From positions 2,232,001 through 2,296,000 of the forward strand of contig NZ_CP023564.1 of assembly GCF_002407065.1 (NCBI RefSeq): DNA of 64,000 nucleotides, read 5' to 3'. Below, piece after piece: positions 37,503 through 51,448 of this stretch; within the stretch, counting starts at the first letter, position 1; each line of letters begins with the position of its first letter. A model generated the notes under the pieces. It was not told where the DNA came from, did not search any database, and was given only the letters and a program-made list of their open reading frames with translations. This DNA is from Brachybacterium ginsengisoli. Lineage in GTDB: Bacteria; Actinomycetota; Actinomycetes; Actinomycetales; Dermabacteraceae. A program made the position numbers and the translations under genes.

Positions 37503-38678
37503 CTACGCCCCGGTGGCCCGGGGAGAGAACAGCATGGTGAACCAGGACAGGATCCCGTCCAGGCGGGCGCCGAGGATCTGCACCAGCGCCTGCCCGCCGG
37601 GAGTCGCCCAGAGGGCGACGGCGAGCGCGGCGAGACCCGCCAGTGCGAGCAGCACCAGCTGGAAGGTCGAGATCCTCTGACGGTACAGGCGGGAGACGCC
37701 CTTGGCGTCGACGAGCTTGGAGCCGATCCTCAGCCGGGTGAGGAAGGTGGAGCTCATGCCGGCGCGGCCCTTGTCGAGGAACTCCTCGAGGGTGCCGTGG
37801 GTTCCGACGGCGACGATCACCGAGGCGCCCTTCTCGTCGGCGAGCAGCATGGCGATGTCCTCGCTGGTGCCGGAGGCGGGGAAGGAGATCGCGTCCTCGT
37901 CCAGCCCCAGCTCGGCCAGGCGCTCCATGCCCGGGGCGCGGCCGTCGCGATAGGCGTGCACCACGAGCTCGGAGCCGCCGCGCAGGGCGCGGTCGGAGAC
38001 GGAGTCCATGTCTCCGATGATCATGTCGGGGTGGAAGCCCGCCTCGATCACCGCGTCCGCCCCGCCGTCGACGCCGATGATGATCGGACGGTTCTCACGC
38101 AGGAAGGGCTTCAGCGTCGCGAGGTCCTCCTTGTAGTGGTACCCCCGCACCACGATCAGCACCGAGCGCCCGTCCATGCGGGTGCGCACGTCCGGCGCGC
38201 CGATGCCGTCCAGCAGCAGGTCCCGCTCGCGGAGCATGTACTCCATGGTGTTCTCCGCGAACAGCTCGAGCTGCTCGGACAGACCTTCTCGCGCGATCTC
38301 GAGGGACGCGGTGACCGTAGCGTCGTCCTGCCGGATGCCGCTCGCGATCACCTCACCGTCCAGCAGCACCTCTCCCCCGCGCACGGTGATCGACTGTCCG
38401 TCGCGGACGTCCTCGAAGACCGAGGCGCCGAGCGCGTCGATCAGCACGATGCCCGCGTCGATCAGGATCCGCGGTCCGGCGTTGGGATAGCGGCCCGAGG
38501 TGGACGCCGAGACGTTCAGGACCGCGGCCGGCTCCCGCTCGAGGAGCGCCTCGGCGGCGACCCGGTCGATGTCCTCGTGGTCGATGATCGCGATGTCACC
38601 GGGCTGCAGGCGCTTGGTGAGGTCCTTGGTGCGCTTGCCGAGCCGGGCCGTGCCCTCGAGGGCGATGTCGGGGCTCAT
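37503..38678 (-). CDS. steA: SteA-like putative cytokinetic ring protein
   Basis: 391 residues with a thiamin-pyrophosphokinase-like fold at about 190-310 (IIIGVDGGADAVIEAGFHPD, MIIGDMDSVSDRAL, ASGTSEDIAMLLAD), preceded by a domain containing VLNVSASTSGRYPNAGPRI and followed by one C-terminal membrane helix (LVLLALAGLAALAVALWATP). Reported in corynebacteria as a partner of SteB in cell division. It overlaps recN by ATGA and ends 15 nt before the steB-like gene. Confidence 0.87.
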   Translation of the reverse strand: MSPDIALEGTARLGKRTKDLTKRLQPGDIAIIDHEDIDRVAAEALLEREPAAVLNVSASTSGRYPNAGPRILIDAGIVLIDALGASVFEDVRDGQSITVRGGEVLLDGEVIASGIRQDDATVTASLEIAREGLSEQLELFAENTMEYMLRERDLLLDGIGAPDVRTRMDGRSVLIVVRGYHYKEDLATLKPFLRENRPIIIGVDGGADAVIEAGFHPDMIIGDMDSVSDRALRGGSELVVHAYRDGRAPGMERLAELGLDEDAISFPASGTSEDIAMLLADEKGASVIVAVGTHGTLEEFLDKGRAGMSSTFLTRLRIGSKLVDAKGVSRLYRQRISTFQLVLLALAGLAALAVALWATPGGQALVQILGARLDGILSWFTMLFSPRATGA

Positions 38679-40423
38679 GCACTCCCCGACCGATCCGCAC
38701 CCATGCCGGTGACCACGGCGCGGGCCTCGTCCAGCAGCTCCTCGGCGTGCGCGAGGGCGACATCGGAGGCGTCGTCGCCGGCGAGCATCCTCGCGAGCTC
38801 CCGGATCCGGGCGGGCCGGTCGAGGGTCTCGACGGTGGAGCTGGTGGTGCCCTCATGGGAGGACTTCACGATCTGCAGATGGGTGCTCGCATGGGCGGCG
38901 ACCTGGGGCAGGTGGGTGACCACGATGACCTGTGCGTGGCGCGCCAGGCGTGCCAGGCGCTGCCCCACGGCGAGGGCGGCGCGGCCGCCGATGCCCGCAT
39001 CGATCTCGTCGAAGACGAACACCGGGGCGGCGGAGCGATCCTGCCGGGAGGAGGACAGGGCGACCTCGAGGGCGAGCATGACGCGGGAGAGCTCACCGCC
39101 GGAGGCCGCCTGGCCCACCGGCAGGTGATCGGCCCCGGGGTGGGGTGCGAGCAGGATCGCGACCGCGTCCCGGCCGTGGGAGCGGTGGCTCTGCGCGGTG
39201 ACGTCGACCCGGATGTCCGCATCGGGCATCTCGAGGTGGCGCAGCTCCTCCTGGACGGCCTCGGAGAGCGCGGCCGCGGCGGCGGTGCGGGCGTCGGTGA
39301 GGGCTTCGGCGGCGCCGACGAGCTCCTCCTCGAGCCGGGCGAGCCGCTCGGCGGCCTCGGTGCGCTCGTCGGCCGCGCCTTCGAAGCGATCCAGGTCGAC
39401 CGCTGCGGTGCGGGAGGTGGCGAGCAGCGTGGTGATGTCCTCGGCAGGCCCGTCGGGACCGGGCAGCAGGGCTCCCAGGTCGCGCACCAGCAGGGTCAGC
39501 TCGTGCAGGCGCTCGTTGGCCTCCTCGATCCGGCCCGGAGAGCCGTCGATGTCCTCCGCGTAGCGGGAGATCTCCGCGGCGAGGTCGGACAGCTCGATGC
39601 GGACGGAGTCGAGGCGGTCCACCAGCGGTGCGAGCGTGGGATCGGTGCGCGCCGCCCGGCCCAGGGACTCGGCGGCGATGGCCAGCAGCGGCGCGGCGGC
39701 AGGGCCGTCGTCGTCCCCGACGAGCGCCAGCGCGGCCTGGCCGGCGGCGCCACGCAGCTCCTCGGCGTTGCCGAGGCGCTCGATCTCGGCGCGCAGGGAG
39801 GCGTCCTCGTCCTCCTGGGGATCGGCCTGCTCGAGCCGTTCGAGGGCGTCCTGCAGAGCGCTCCCGCGGCGATCCCGCTCGGCGAGCAGGGCATCGAGCT
39901 CGGTGAGCCGCTCCGAGAGGGCGCTGCGCTCCCGCCAGATCTCGCGGTGCCGGGTGAGCAGCGGGCCGATCTCGTCGACCGCGAAGCGATCCAGCGCCTC
40001 GCGCTGGGCGTCGGGGTCGCGCAGGCGCTGCTGGTCGGACTGGCCGTGCACGGTGACCGCGGTCCCGACCAGGCGGGAGAGGGTGCCGATCGGGACCGGG
40101 ACGCCGCCGATCTGCGCCCGGGAGCGGCCGTCGCGGGTGACGCGGCGGACCACCAGGACCTCGCCGTCGTCCTCGTCCGCGCCGAGCTCGTCGAGCGCCT
40201 CGGCGAGCTCGGTGTGGCCGGTCAGCGAGAGGGTGCCGTCGACGGTGCTGGAGTCACGGGTGCGCCCGCGGTCGAGCCGACCGCCCAGGAGCATGGTCAG
40301 ACCGGTGACGATCATCGTCTTGCCGGCGCCGGTCTCGCCCGTCAGTGCGGTGAAGCCGGGGCCGAAGTCGAGCATCGCATCGTCGATCACGCCGATGTGG
40401 CGGATGCGGAGGGTGGACAGCAT
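38675..40423 (-). CDS. recN: DNA repair protein RecN
   Basis: SMC-like ATPase recruited to double-strand breaks. 582 residues: Walker A in TALTGETGAGKTMIVTGL near 26-43, two coiled-coil arms in the middle (Glu/Ala/Leu/Arg-rich, about 160-390), ABC signature GQAASGGELSRVMLALE and Walker B VFVFDEIDAGIGG. Start ATG has AGGAAGG 5 nt upstream. Located between nadK and steA, as in mycobacteria. No LexA-type operator was noticed directly upstream, and it appears to depend on the upstream operon promoter. Confidence 0.95.
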   Translation of the reverse strand: MLSTLRIRHIGVIDDAMLDFGPGFTALTGETGAGKTMIVTGLTMLLGGRLDRGRTRDSSTVDGTLSLTGHTELAEALDELGADEDDGEVLVVRRVTRDGRSRAQIGGVPVPIGTLSRLVGTAVTVHGQSDQQRLRDPDAQREALDRFAVDEIGPLLTRHREIWRERSALSERLTELDALLAERDRRGSALQDALERLEQADPQEDEDASLRAEIERLGNAEELRGAAGQAALALVGDDDGPAAAPLLAIAAESLGRAARTDPTLAPLVDRLDSVRIELSDLAAEISRYAEDIDGSPGRIEEANERLHELTLLVRDLGALLPGPDGPAEDITTLLATSRTAAVDLDRFEGAADERTEAAERLARLEEELVGAAEALTDARTAAAAALSEAVQEELRHLEMPDADIRVDVTAQSHRSHGRDAVAILLAPHPGADHLPVGQAASGGELSRVMLALEVALSSSRQDRSAAPVFVFDEIDAGIGGRAALAVGQRLARLARHAQVIVVTHLPQVAAHASTHLQIVKSSHEGTTSSTVETLDRPARIRELARMLAGDDASDVALAHAEELLDEARAVVTGMGADRSGSA

Positions 40424-40437
40424 GGGTCCCTTCCTGC

Positions 40438-41391
40438 TCAGCGGGTGCGGGGGCCGCGCCCCCGCCAGCCCACGACGGGCAGCTGGAACTTCTCGACCAG
40501 CCGGTCCGCGAAGGGGGTCGGTGCCAGGCGGGCCAGTCGCACGGACTGTGCGGACAGCCGGGCCTCGATGCGCATCCCGGCGGTGATCTCCGTGCTGCGA
40601 CGCCCGTCGAGGATCAGGATGCCGCTGTCGCGGTTGTCGAGGGTCATCTCGATGGCCGCCTCGGAGGAGCGTCCGAGCACCAGGGGCCGGGCGAACAGCG
40701 CATGGGCGGCGAGCGGGATCAGCATCATCGCGTCGACCTCGGGCCAGATCACCGGTCCCCCGGCGCTGAAGGCGTAGGCGGTCGATCCGGTGGGGGTGGA
40801 CAGCAGGACCCCGTCGGCGCCGAAGGAGGAGACCGGTCGGCCGTCGATCTCGATGGCGACGTTGATCATCTTCTTGCGGTCGGCCTTCTCGAGGGAGGCC
40901 TCGTTGAGCGCCCAGTGCTGGGCGACCGGCTCGTCCTCGTGGTCGAGCACGGTGATCTCGAGCGTCGACCGCTCCTCGACCTCGTAGTCGCCGTCCAGCA
41001 GGCGCGAGACCGTGATCGAGAGGTCCTCGACCTCGCTCTCGGCGAGGAAGCCCACGTGGCCGAGGTTCACGCCGTGGACGGGGACGTCGGCCTCCCGCAC
41101 CGCCTCGAGAGCGCGCAGGATGGTGCCGTCGCCGCCGAGCACGATGCCGAGCTCGACGAGGTCGGCGGCGGAGACCGCGTCGAGGACGTCGACGCCTCCG
41201 TTGGTGAGGAAGGTGAGCAGGCGCGGCGGGGCGGTGCCCTCGGGAAGGTCGAGGATCTCGTCGACCTGATGGTCGACCACGACCCCGCGCACGTTCCGAC
41301 GCCGCAGCTCCTCGAGGACGCTGAGCATCGCCTGCAGAGCCGCCTGCCGACCGGTGTGCACGTACAGGAGGAATCGTCGCATGGTGGTCAT
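40438..41391 (-). CDS. nadK: NAD kinase
   Basis: Phosphorylates NAD to NADP in the cytosol. 317 residues with the GGDGT motif (IVLGGDGTILRAL), GVNLGHVGFLAE, ALNEASLEK, and LLSTPTGSTAYAFSAGGP, all family hallmarks. The first ATG overlaps the tlyA stop (ATGA, 41388-41391). A second ATG nine nt later (41382) has better spacing from the GAGGAGG ribosome-binding site and begins the conserved MRRFLLYVHTGR, so it may be the real start. Confidence 0.95.
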   Translation of the reverse strand: MTTMRRFLLYVHTGRQAALQAMLSVLEELRRRNVRGVVVDHQVDEILDLPEGTAPPRLLTFLTNGGVDVLDAVSAADLVELGIVLGGDGTILRALEAVREADVPVHGVNLGHVGFLAESEVEDLSITVSRLLDGDYEVEERSTLEITVLDHEDEPVAQHWALNEASLEKADRKKMINVAIEIDGRPVSSFGADGVLLSTPTGSTAYAFSAGGPVIWPEVDAMMLIPLAAHALFARPLVLGRSSEAAIEMTLDNRDSGILILDGRRSTEITAGMRIEARLSAQSVRLARLAPTPFADRLVEKFQLPVVGWRGRGPRTR

Positions 41392-42233
41392 CCCTCCTCG
41401 GTGGTGTGCTGGTCACGGCGGTGCCGCGGGCCGTCCCCGCGCACGGCCGCCTCGATCATGTCACAGGCCTCCGCATCCAGTGCGGAGGTCCGGCCGTGGG
41501 GCCGCAGATGGAGGAAATACTCTCGATTCCCGTCCTGACCCGGCAGGGAGCTCGGGCCCACCGCAGCGGTGAGGAGTCCCGCCTCCGCGGCCGTCTCCGC
41601 CACGGCGCGCACGGCGCCGACCCGAGCCCGCGCGTCGGTGACCACACCGGACTTCGGCAGGGCCGTGCGCCCCACCTCGAACTGGGGCTTGACCATGATC
41701 AGGAGCTCGCCGTCGGCGCGGACCACTCCGGCCAGGGCTGCCACGACGGTGCGCAGGGAGATGAAGGAGAGGTCCGCGACCAGCAGGTCCACCTCGGTGC
41801 CCAGCAGCTCGGGGGTGAGGTCGCGCACGCTGGTGCCGTCGCGGACGGTGACCCGCGGGTCCTCGCGCACGTGCTCCGCGAGCTGGTCGTGGCCGATGTC
41901 CACGGCGATCACCGCGGCGGCGCCCCGGCGCAGCAGGACGTCGCTGAATCCTCCGGTGGAGGCACCGGCGTCCAGGCACAGCCGGCCGGTCGGATCGATG
42001 CCGAGCTCGTCGAGCGCACCGGCGAGCTTGTGGGCGGCCCGGGAGGCGAACTCGATACCGTCCGGCACGTCGACCACCTCGAGCAGGGCATCGGGGGCGA
42101 CCGGCGCCGACGGCTTCGCGACAGCGCGGCCGTCGACGCGGGCGCGGCCCTCGTCGATGATGCGTCGGGCGTGGCTGCGGGACCGGGCGAGGCCGGCGGC
42201 GAGCAGCGCGACGTCGAGCCGGTCGACGGTCAC
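41388..42233 (-). CDS. tlyA: TlyA-family rRNA (cytidine-2'-O)-methyltransferase
   Basis: In mycobacteria TlyA methylates 16S and 23S rRNA and confers capreomycin susceptibility. 281 residues: an N-terminal S4 RNA-binding domain (RLDVALLAAGLARSRSHARR) and an FtsJ-like methyltransferase domain with the SAM motif CLDAGASTGGFSDVLLRRGA, VDLLVADLSFISLR and LIMVKPQFEVGR. GTG start overlaps the HAD gene stop (GTGA). Order tlyA-nadK-recN is conserved in actinobacteria. Confidence 0.94.
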   Translation of the reverse strand: MTVDRLDVALLAAGLARSRSHARRIIDEGRARVDGRAVAKPSAPVAPDALLEVVDVPDGIEFASRAAHKLAGALDELGIDPTGRLCLDAGASTGGFSDVLLRRGAAAVIAVDIGHDQLAEHVREDPRVTVRDGTSVRDLTPELLGTEVDLLVADLSFISLRTVVAALAGVVRADGELLIMVKPQFEVGRTALPKSGVVTDARARVGAVRAVAETAAEAGLLTAAVGPSSLPGQDGNREYFLHLRPHGRTSALDAEACDMIEAAVRGDGPRHRRDQHTTEEG

Positions 42234-43246
42234 CGCGCGGCGGAGGAGGCCACGGCGACGCGCTCGTCCCGCAGCTGCCCGGTCCAGGCGCTCTCCGCGC
42301 TGTGCACGCGCAGCAGGGCCAGAGCGGCGCGCAGCACGCGCGGATCGTCCGGCTCGCCGTTGACGACGATGTCGCCCTCGGTCCAGGTGGCGCTCACCGC
42401 GCCGCAGCGGGACCGGTCGCCGTCGACGACGGGCAGCGGGAACGGCGCGGCGATCTCGGCGAGGTCCGGGAGGATGTAGGTGGGCCGACGGACCGGCTCG
42501 GCGCGCAGCGCCGCCTCGGTGTCATCCACGCCGGTGAGCACGAGCAGGGAGTCCATCCCTGCGCGCACGGCACCCTCGATGTCGGTGTCGAGCCGGTCGC
42601 CGATGATCAGCGGACGGCGTGCCGAGTGCTCGCGCGCCGCGACCTCGAACATGCCGGGCTCCGGCTTGCCGGCCACAGCCGGCTCGACCCCGGTGGCGTG
42701 GCGCAGGGCAGCGACCATCGAACCGTTGCCGGGGGCCAGGCCGCGCTCGGTGGGCAGCGTGGCGTCCACGTTGGTCGCCATCCAGAGGGCACCGTGACGG
42801 ATCGCGTACGCGCCCTCGGCCAGCTGCTTCCAGCCGAGGTCCGGGGTCCAGCCCTGGACGACGGCGACGACGTCCTCGGAGTCGACGTCCACGGGGGCCA
42901 GGCCGACCTCCTGGATCTGGGCGGCGAGACTCGGCCCGCCGACGACGAGCACCTTCGCCCCGGGGTCGAGACGGTCAGCCAGCAGCCGGGAGGCGACCTG
43001 CGGGGAGGTCACGAACTCCTCGGCCTGTGCCTCGATGCCGACGACGGCGAGATGGTCCGCGGCCTGCTGCGGAGTGCGGGAGGCGTTGTTCGTCGCGAAC
43101 ACGACGGCCCGTCCAGCCTTCCGAGCCGTCTCGACGGCCTCGGCCGCATGCGGGATCGGCTGGGAGCCGTGCATCAGCGTGCCGTCGAGGTCGAAGAGCA
43201 GCGCGTCGTGGAGGTCCAGGAGGGACATGTCCTGCTGGCGCTTCAT
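42230..43246 (-). CDS. HAD-family hydrolase (NagD-like)
   Basis: 338 residues. HAD motif I is LLFDLDGTLMHG near 16-27, motif II VVFATNNASRTP, and motif IV region PLIIGDRLDTDIEGAVRAGMDSLLVLTG. The cap is of the NagD/PGP class (C2). Natural substrate unknown; mycobacterial Rv1692 in the same position is a glycerol 3-phosphate phosphatase, so glycerol 3-phosphate is a reasonable candidate. The last ~70 residues extend beyond the core. Overlaps both neighbours by 4 nt. Confidence 0.9.
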   Translation of the reverse strand: MKRQQDMSLLDLHDALLFDLDGTLMHGSQPIPHAAEAVETARKAGRAVVFATNNASRTPQQAADHLAVVGIEAQAEEFVTSPQVASRLLADRLDPGAKVLVVGGPSLAAQIQEVGLAPVDVDSEDVVAVVQGWTPDLGWKQLAEGAYAIRHGALWMATNVDATLPTERGLAPGNGSMVAALRHATGVEPAVAGKPEPGMFEVAAREHSARRPLIIGDRLDTDIEGAVRAGMDSLLVLTGVDDTEAALRAEPVRRPTYILPDLAEIAAPFPLPVVDGDRSRCGAVSATWTEGDIVVNGEPDDPRVLRAALALLRVHSAESAWTGQLRDERVAVASSAAR

Positions 43247-45396
43247 GCGGACTCCCCACCCTGCTTCTCGGCAGACTCCTGGTCGAGCGGAGTCTCGTCG
43301 GCAGGGTGGACGTCTGCGGGCTGGTCGTCGGCAGGCTGGTCGTCGGCAGGCTGCTCGTCAGCGATGTCCTCGTCAGCATGCTGCTCGCCGGCGATGTCCT
43401 CGTCGGCAGGATCCTCGTCCACGGGCTCCTCATCGGCAGACTGCTCATCCGCCAGAACCTCGACGACGGTCTCCTCGAGCGTGCCGGCGCCAGCCGCTTC
43501 GTCCTGCTCGCCGACCACGGACTCAGCGTCATCAACGTCATCAACGTCATCAGCGTCATCAGCGTCATCAGCGTCAGGATCGTAGGCGTCCAGCACCGAG
43601 ACCTGCTCGTCATCGGCCCAGGTCGGCTCCTCCGCCGGAGCGGGGGCAGGCCGGCCCAGACGCTCAGCGGCGTCGGTCAGGCCCTCGGTGTCGGCGTCGG
43701 CGGCAAGGGTGATCCACCGCTTCGCCTCCTCCTGACGCTCGGCGCGCTCAAGCAGATCGGCATAGGCGACCCACAGGCGCACCTGCCAGCGACCGTCGAC
43801 CTTGTGGCGCAGCGCCGGGATCTCGAGCGTCCGCAGCGCGGTGCCGATGTCGCCGGTATCCGCGTAGGCGCCGGCGACGACGATCATCAGCTCGATGGCC
43901 GCATCGACGCCGAGGGAGGACGCATCCTCCGACGCCGCGATGTCGAGCGCCCGCTCGGGCCGCCCCAGTCCGCGCTCCGAGTCGGCGATCATCGGGAGCA
44001 CGTCGGTGCGCCCCGTGATGCGGAGCGACGTGCGCAGCTCGCGGGACGCCGTCCGGAAGTCACCGGAACGGTAGGCGAGGATGCCGTACGTCTCGCGCAC
44101 CGCACCGACGCGCCCGCCGAGCCTCGCGGCGAAGCGTGCATGCGCTAGGGCGACCTCGTTGTCCGAGTCCTCGAGGAGGTGCGCCGCGACCATATGGCGC
44201 GCAACCCTCTCGGCGGTCTCCTTGCTCAGGCCGAACAGCTCGGAACGGATCTCCTTGTCGAGCTCACGACCGGTGATGCTCGCCGGGATGTGCGGCTCGA
44301 TGGGTCGATCGGCACGAGCTTCCTGACCGGGCCGGTTCTCACGCCGATCATCACGGACAGCACGGTCATCACGACGAGGACGATCGTCACGGCGGTAGCC
44401 GGACTGGCCCTGACGGTCATCACGCCGCGGGCGGTCCTGGTACGGACGGTCATCACGACGGGGACGGTCCTGAGAGGAACGGTCGTCCCGGCGATAGCTG
44501 GACTGGCCCTGACGATCATCACGACGGGGGCGATCCTGATACGGACGGTCATCACGACGGTAGCCGGTCTGGCCCTGGCGGTCATCACGACGAGGCCCGT
44601 CCTGGGACGAACGGTCATCACGGCGATAGCCGGACGGCCCCTGACGATCATCACGACGCGGACGCCCCTGGAACGAACGATCATCGCGACGCGATCCGGA
44701 CTGACCCGGCCGCTCGTCACGGCGGTCGCGGCCCTGGTAAGGACGGTCATCGCGGCGGTAGCCGGACTGGCCCTGGCGATCGTCCCGACGCGGACGATCC
44801 TGGTACGGGCGGTCATCACGACGCGGTCCGGACTGCCCAGCACGATCGTCACGACGCGGACGATCCTGAGACGGACGGTCATCGCGACGAGGGCGATCCT
44901 TGGACCAGGGCCGGTCGTCGCGGCGCGAGCGGTCCTCCTGGCGGGGGTGGTCCTGGCGATCGCTGCTCGGACGACCATCACGCGAACGATCGTCCCGGCG
45001 GTCGCGGTTCTGCCACGGACGGTCGTCGCGCTGCGCGCGACGGTCCGGACGAGAACCATCGGGTCGACCATCAGCGCGCTCACCCCGAGGACGGGACGCA
45101 TCCCGACCCCCGGCGTAGCCCTGGGAGCCGTCCTGACGCGGAGGACGCTGCGACCACGAGCTGCCTCGGTCATCTCGACGCGCGCCGCCGGTGCGCGGAG
45201 CACCGCCGCGCGATCGATCGGAGCGACCGCCGCGGGAGTTCCTGTCGTCCCAGCCTCCGCCGGAACGCGATCCTCCTCGCGGACCATCGGACGACGTGCG
45301 CGGAGGCCGCGTCGTGGGTCGGTCGTCTCGCCGCTGCCAGTTCCGGCTCTTGTCGCCGTGGCTGCGGTCGTCGTTGCTGTTGCTGTCCTCAGCCAC
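43243..45396 (-). CDS. TPR-like protein with RRDDR-repeat basic N-terminus and acidic C-terminus
   Basis: 717 residues in three parts. Residues 1-365 are disordered and Arg/Asp/Gly-rich; 170-334 consist of fifteen 11-residue units that mostly alternate RRDDRPYQDRP and RRDDRQGQSGY types. Residues about 375-575 are helical with TPR-like spacing (AYADTGDIGTALRTLEIP, AYADLLERAERQEEAKRW) and match the position of mycobacterial Rv1691. Residues about 580-717 are strongly acidic (DADDADDADDVDDVDD, then ADEQPADDQ-type repeats). The Arg-rich region resembles RNA-binding or condensate-forming RGG/RD domains; that function is inference. First gene of the twelve-gene run; GTG start; a possible -10 TAGGCT lies about 70 nt upstream. 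Confidence 0.8.
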   Translation of the reverse strand: MAEDSNSNDDRSHGDKSRNWQRRDDRPTTRPPRTSSDGPRGGSRSGGGWDDRNSRGGRSDRSRGGAPRTGGARRDDRGSSWSQRPPRQDGSQGYAGGRDASRPRGERADGRPDGSRPDRRAQRDDRPWQNRDRRDDRSRDGRPSSDRQDHPRQEDRSRRDDRPWSKDRPRRDDRPSQDRPRRDDRAGQSGPRRDDRPYQDRPRRDDRQGQSGYRRDDRPYQGRDRRDERPGQSGSRRDDRSFQGRPRRDDRQGPSGYRRDDRSSQDGPRRDDRQGQTGYRRDDRPYQDRPRRDDRQGQSSYRRDDRSSQDRPRRDDRPYQDRPRRDDRQGQSGYRRDDRPRRDDRAVRDDRRENRPGQEARADRPIEPHIPASITGRELDKEIRSELFGLSKETAERVARHMVAAHLLEDSDNEVALAHARFAARLGGRVGAVRETYGILAYRSGDFRTASRELRTSLRITGRTDVLPMIADSERGLGRPERALDIAASEDASSLGVDAAIELMIVVAGAYADTGDIGTALRTLEIPALRHKVDGRWQVRLWVAYADLLERAERQEEAKRWITLAADADTEGLTDAAERLGRPAPAPAEEPTWADDEQVSVLDAYDPDADDADDADDVDDVDDAESVVGEQDEAAGAGTLEETVVEVLADEQSADEEPVDEDPADEDIAGEQHADEDIADEQPADDQPADDQPADVHPADETPLDQESAEKQGGESA
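43526..43576. repeat. 9-bp repeats encoding Asp-rich stretch
   Basis: Runs of CGTCATCAG/CGTCATCAA in tandem encode the ADD/VDD repeats near residue 610 of the TPR-like protein. Likely a slippage-prone tract; all changes are in steps of three codons. Confidence 0.7.
44395..44889. repeat. Fifteen 33-bp coding repeats (11-residue RRDDR units)
   Basis: In-frame array inside the TPR-like gene. Alternate units are more alike than adjacent ones, giving a 66-bp higher-order period. The DNA varies mostly at third positions and at residues 6-11 of the unit while RRDDR is nearly constant. Confidence 0.85.
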
Positions 45397-45797
45397 TGTG
45401 GACCGTCCGTCTCTTCGTGTCGTGTACTCGCCCTATGTTGTTATCGCCTGAAAGCCTAAGCGATCCACGACCACGGACCATCGAGTAACAGCCCTGTCCG
45501 TGACTGCTTTCACCAGGCCGCCGCAGCCCGATCCGAGCTGATCGTCGCCGGCCGACGCCCGACCGACCGTGGGCACGACGACCACTGCGCAGGCCCCTGC
45601 GCCCCGTCGCATCCGAGCAGCCAGGACGGTGCGCCGCTTCGGCCGAGGCGCTACGAGAAAAGGTCCGGAGCCTCGAGCGGAATGTCGACCGGCGACGATC
45701 AGGACGCAGTCCGGTCAGAGCCAGCTCCTCCATCATCTCGCGTGCGGGCACTTCGCTGCAGCTCCGTGGACCGGTCCCCAATCCTGATTCTGGGCGC
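45397..45797. other. Intergenic region between the 5S terminator and the TPR-like gene
   Basis: About 400 bp. It should contain the promoter for the twelve-gene operon; TAGGCT on the minus strand about 70 nt before the GTG is the best -10 candidate. A minus-strand frame of 136 codons crosses it but has Arg/Ser-rich content, no motif and no good start, so I do not call it. Confidence 0.5.
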
Positions 45798-45858
45798 AAA
45801 AAAAGGGAGTGGAGGAGGCGAACACCCAGACAAGGGGTTCAAGCACTCCTCCACTCCC
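45798..45858 (-). terminator. Strong terminator of the rRNA operon
   Basis: On the minus strand GGGAGTGGAGGAG (45846-45858) pairs perfectly with CTCCTCCACTCCC (45805-45817), with a 28-nt loop that can fold further, followed directly by seven T residues (45798-45804). The best rho-independent terminator in the window. Confidence 0.92.
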
Positions 45859-45867
45859 AGTGAAGAT

Positions 45868-45986
45868 GTCCGGCGGCGACCTACTCTCCCACACCCTCCC
45901 GAGTGCAGTACCATCGGCGCAATCGAGCTTAGCTTCCGGGTTCGGAATGGAACCGGGCGTTTCCTCGACGCTATGACCGCCGTAAC
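45868..45986 (-). rRNA. rrf: 5S ribosomal RNA
   Basis: About 119 nt. The 5' strand GTTACGGCGG pairs with 3' CCGCCGGAC; internal conserved segments include CGCCCGGTTCCATTCCGAAC and GGGAGAGTAGGTC. Ends estimated from helix I. Confidence 0.95.
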
Positions 45987-46041
45987 ACGATGAGACAACC
46001 ATCCCTCACACCCCACACCCTCACAGGCCTGGAACGTCAGG

Positions 46042-46076
46042 GGTTGTTTCCCGAGAACCGCACAGTGGACGCAAAC
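46042..46076 (-). other. 3' strand of the pre-23S processing stem
   Basis: This 35-nt segment is complementary, counting G-U pairs, to 49215-49249 on the other side of 23S. Such stems flank 23S in precursor rRNA and are RNase III substrates. Confidence 0.6.
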
Positions 46077-46106
46077 ACACACAGCAAACAATCAACACAA
46101 AGAAAT

Positions 46107-51078
<4,972 letters not shown>

Positions 51079-51266
51079 AAAACATGAAAAACAATATCCT
51101 GACAAAATAAACAAACAACCAGCAAATTAAACTGCTGTATCATCCGTATAATATTGCCATTCAAACTAAATGGCATCAATAAACAGACACGCTATTGAGA
51201 TATCAAGCAACACGCGCACTCAATGCTCCGTACCCTTTCGGGCCTTCGCTCTGAGGCAACTCCGCT

Positions 51267-51295
51267 AACTTACGCGGCCCAGTTCTCCGAGTCAA
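51267..51295 (-). promoter_or_regulatory. rRNA promoter, proximal
   Basis: On the minus strand TTGACT (51290-51295), 17-bp spacer, TAAGTT (51267-51272). About 190 nt upstream of mature 16S. Confidence 0.8.
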
Positions 51296-51419
51296 ATCGG
51301 TGCGGTGTGATCCGCGCCGCGATCCTCTCTCGGAAGATCTGGCATGCCTGGCCAGTGCGGGATTCTCGGTCCGGATCGATGTCCGTTCTTCGTTCCCGTT
51401 GTCCGGGGCACGAGGAAGA

Positions 51420-51448
51420 ACATTACGGGCCCTGCGCACCCCCGTCAA
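51420..51448 (-). promoter_or_regulatory. rRNA promoter, distal
   Basis: On the minus strand TTGACG (51443-51448), 17-bp spacer, TAATGT (51420-51425). About 340 nt upstream of mature 16S, so the operon has tandem promoters 153 bp apart. Confidence 0.75.

Noticed and set aside
44395-44889. CRISPR-like array of ~33-bp repeats
   Set aside because: Units are contiguous without unique spacers, are in frame, and encode an 11-residue peptide repeat; no cas genes are present.
44179-45459. Long plus-strand open frame opposite the TPR-like gene, with a repeated hydrophobic Val/Ile/Thr-rich translation
   Set aside because: It is the antisense image of the RRDDR-coding repeats; the repetitive composition keeps all frames open. 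The minus frame has normal operon overlaps and a conserved C-terminal half.
45389-45799. 136-codon minus-strand frame between 5S and the TPR-like gene
   Set aside because: Begins inside the rRNA terminator region, is Arg/Ser-rich without motif, and overlaps the expected operon promoter.
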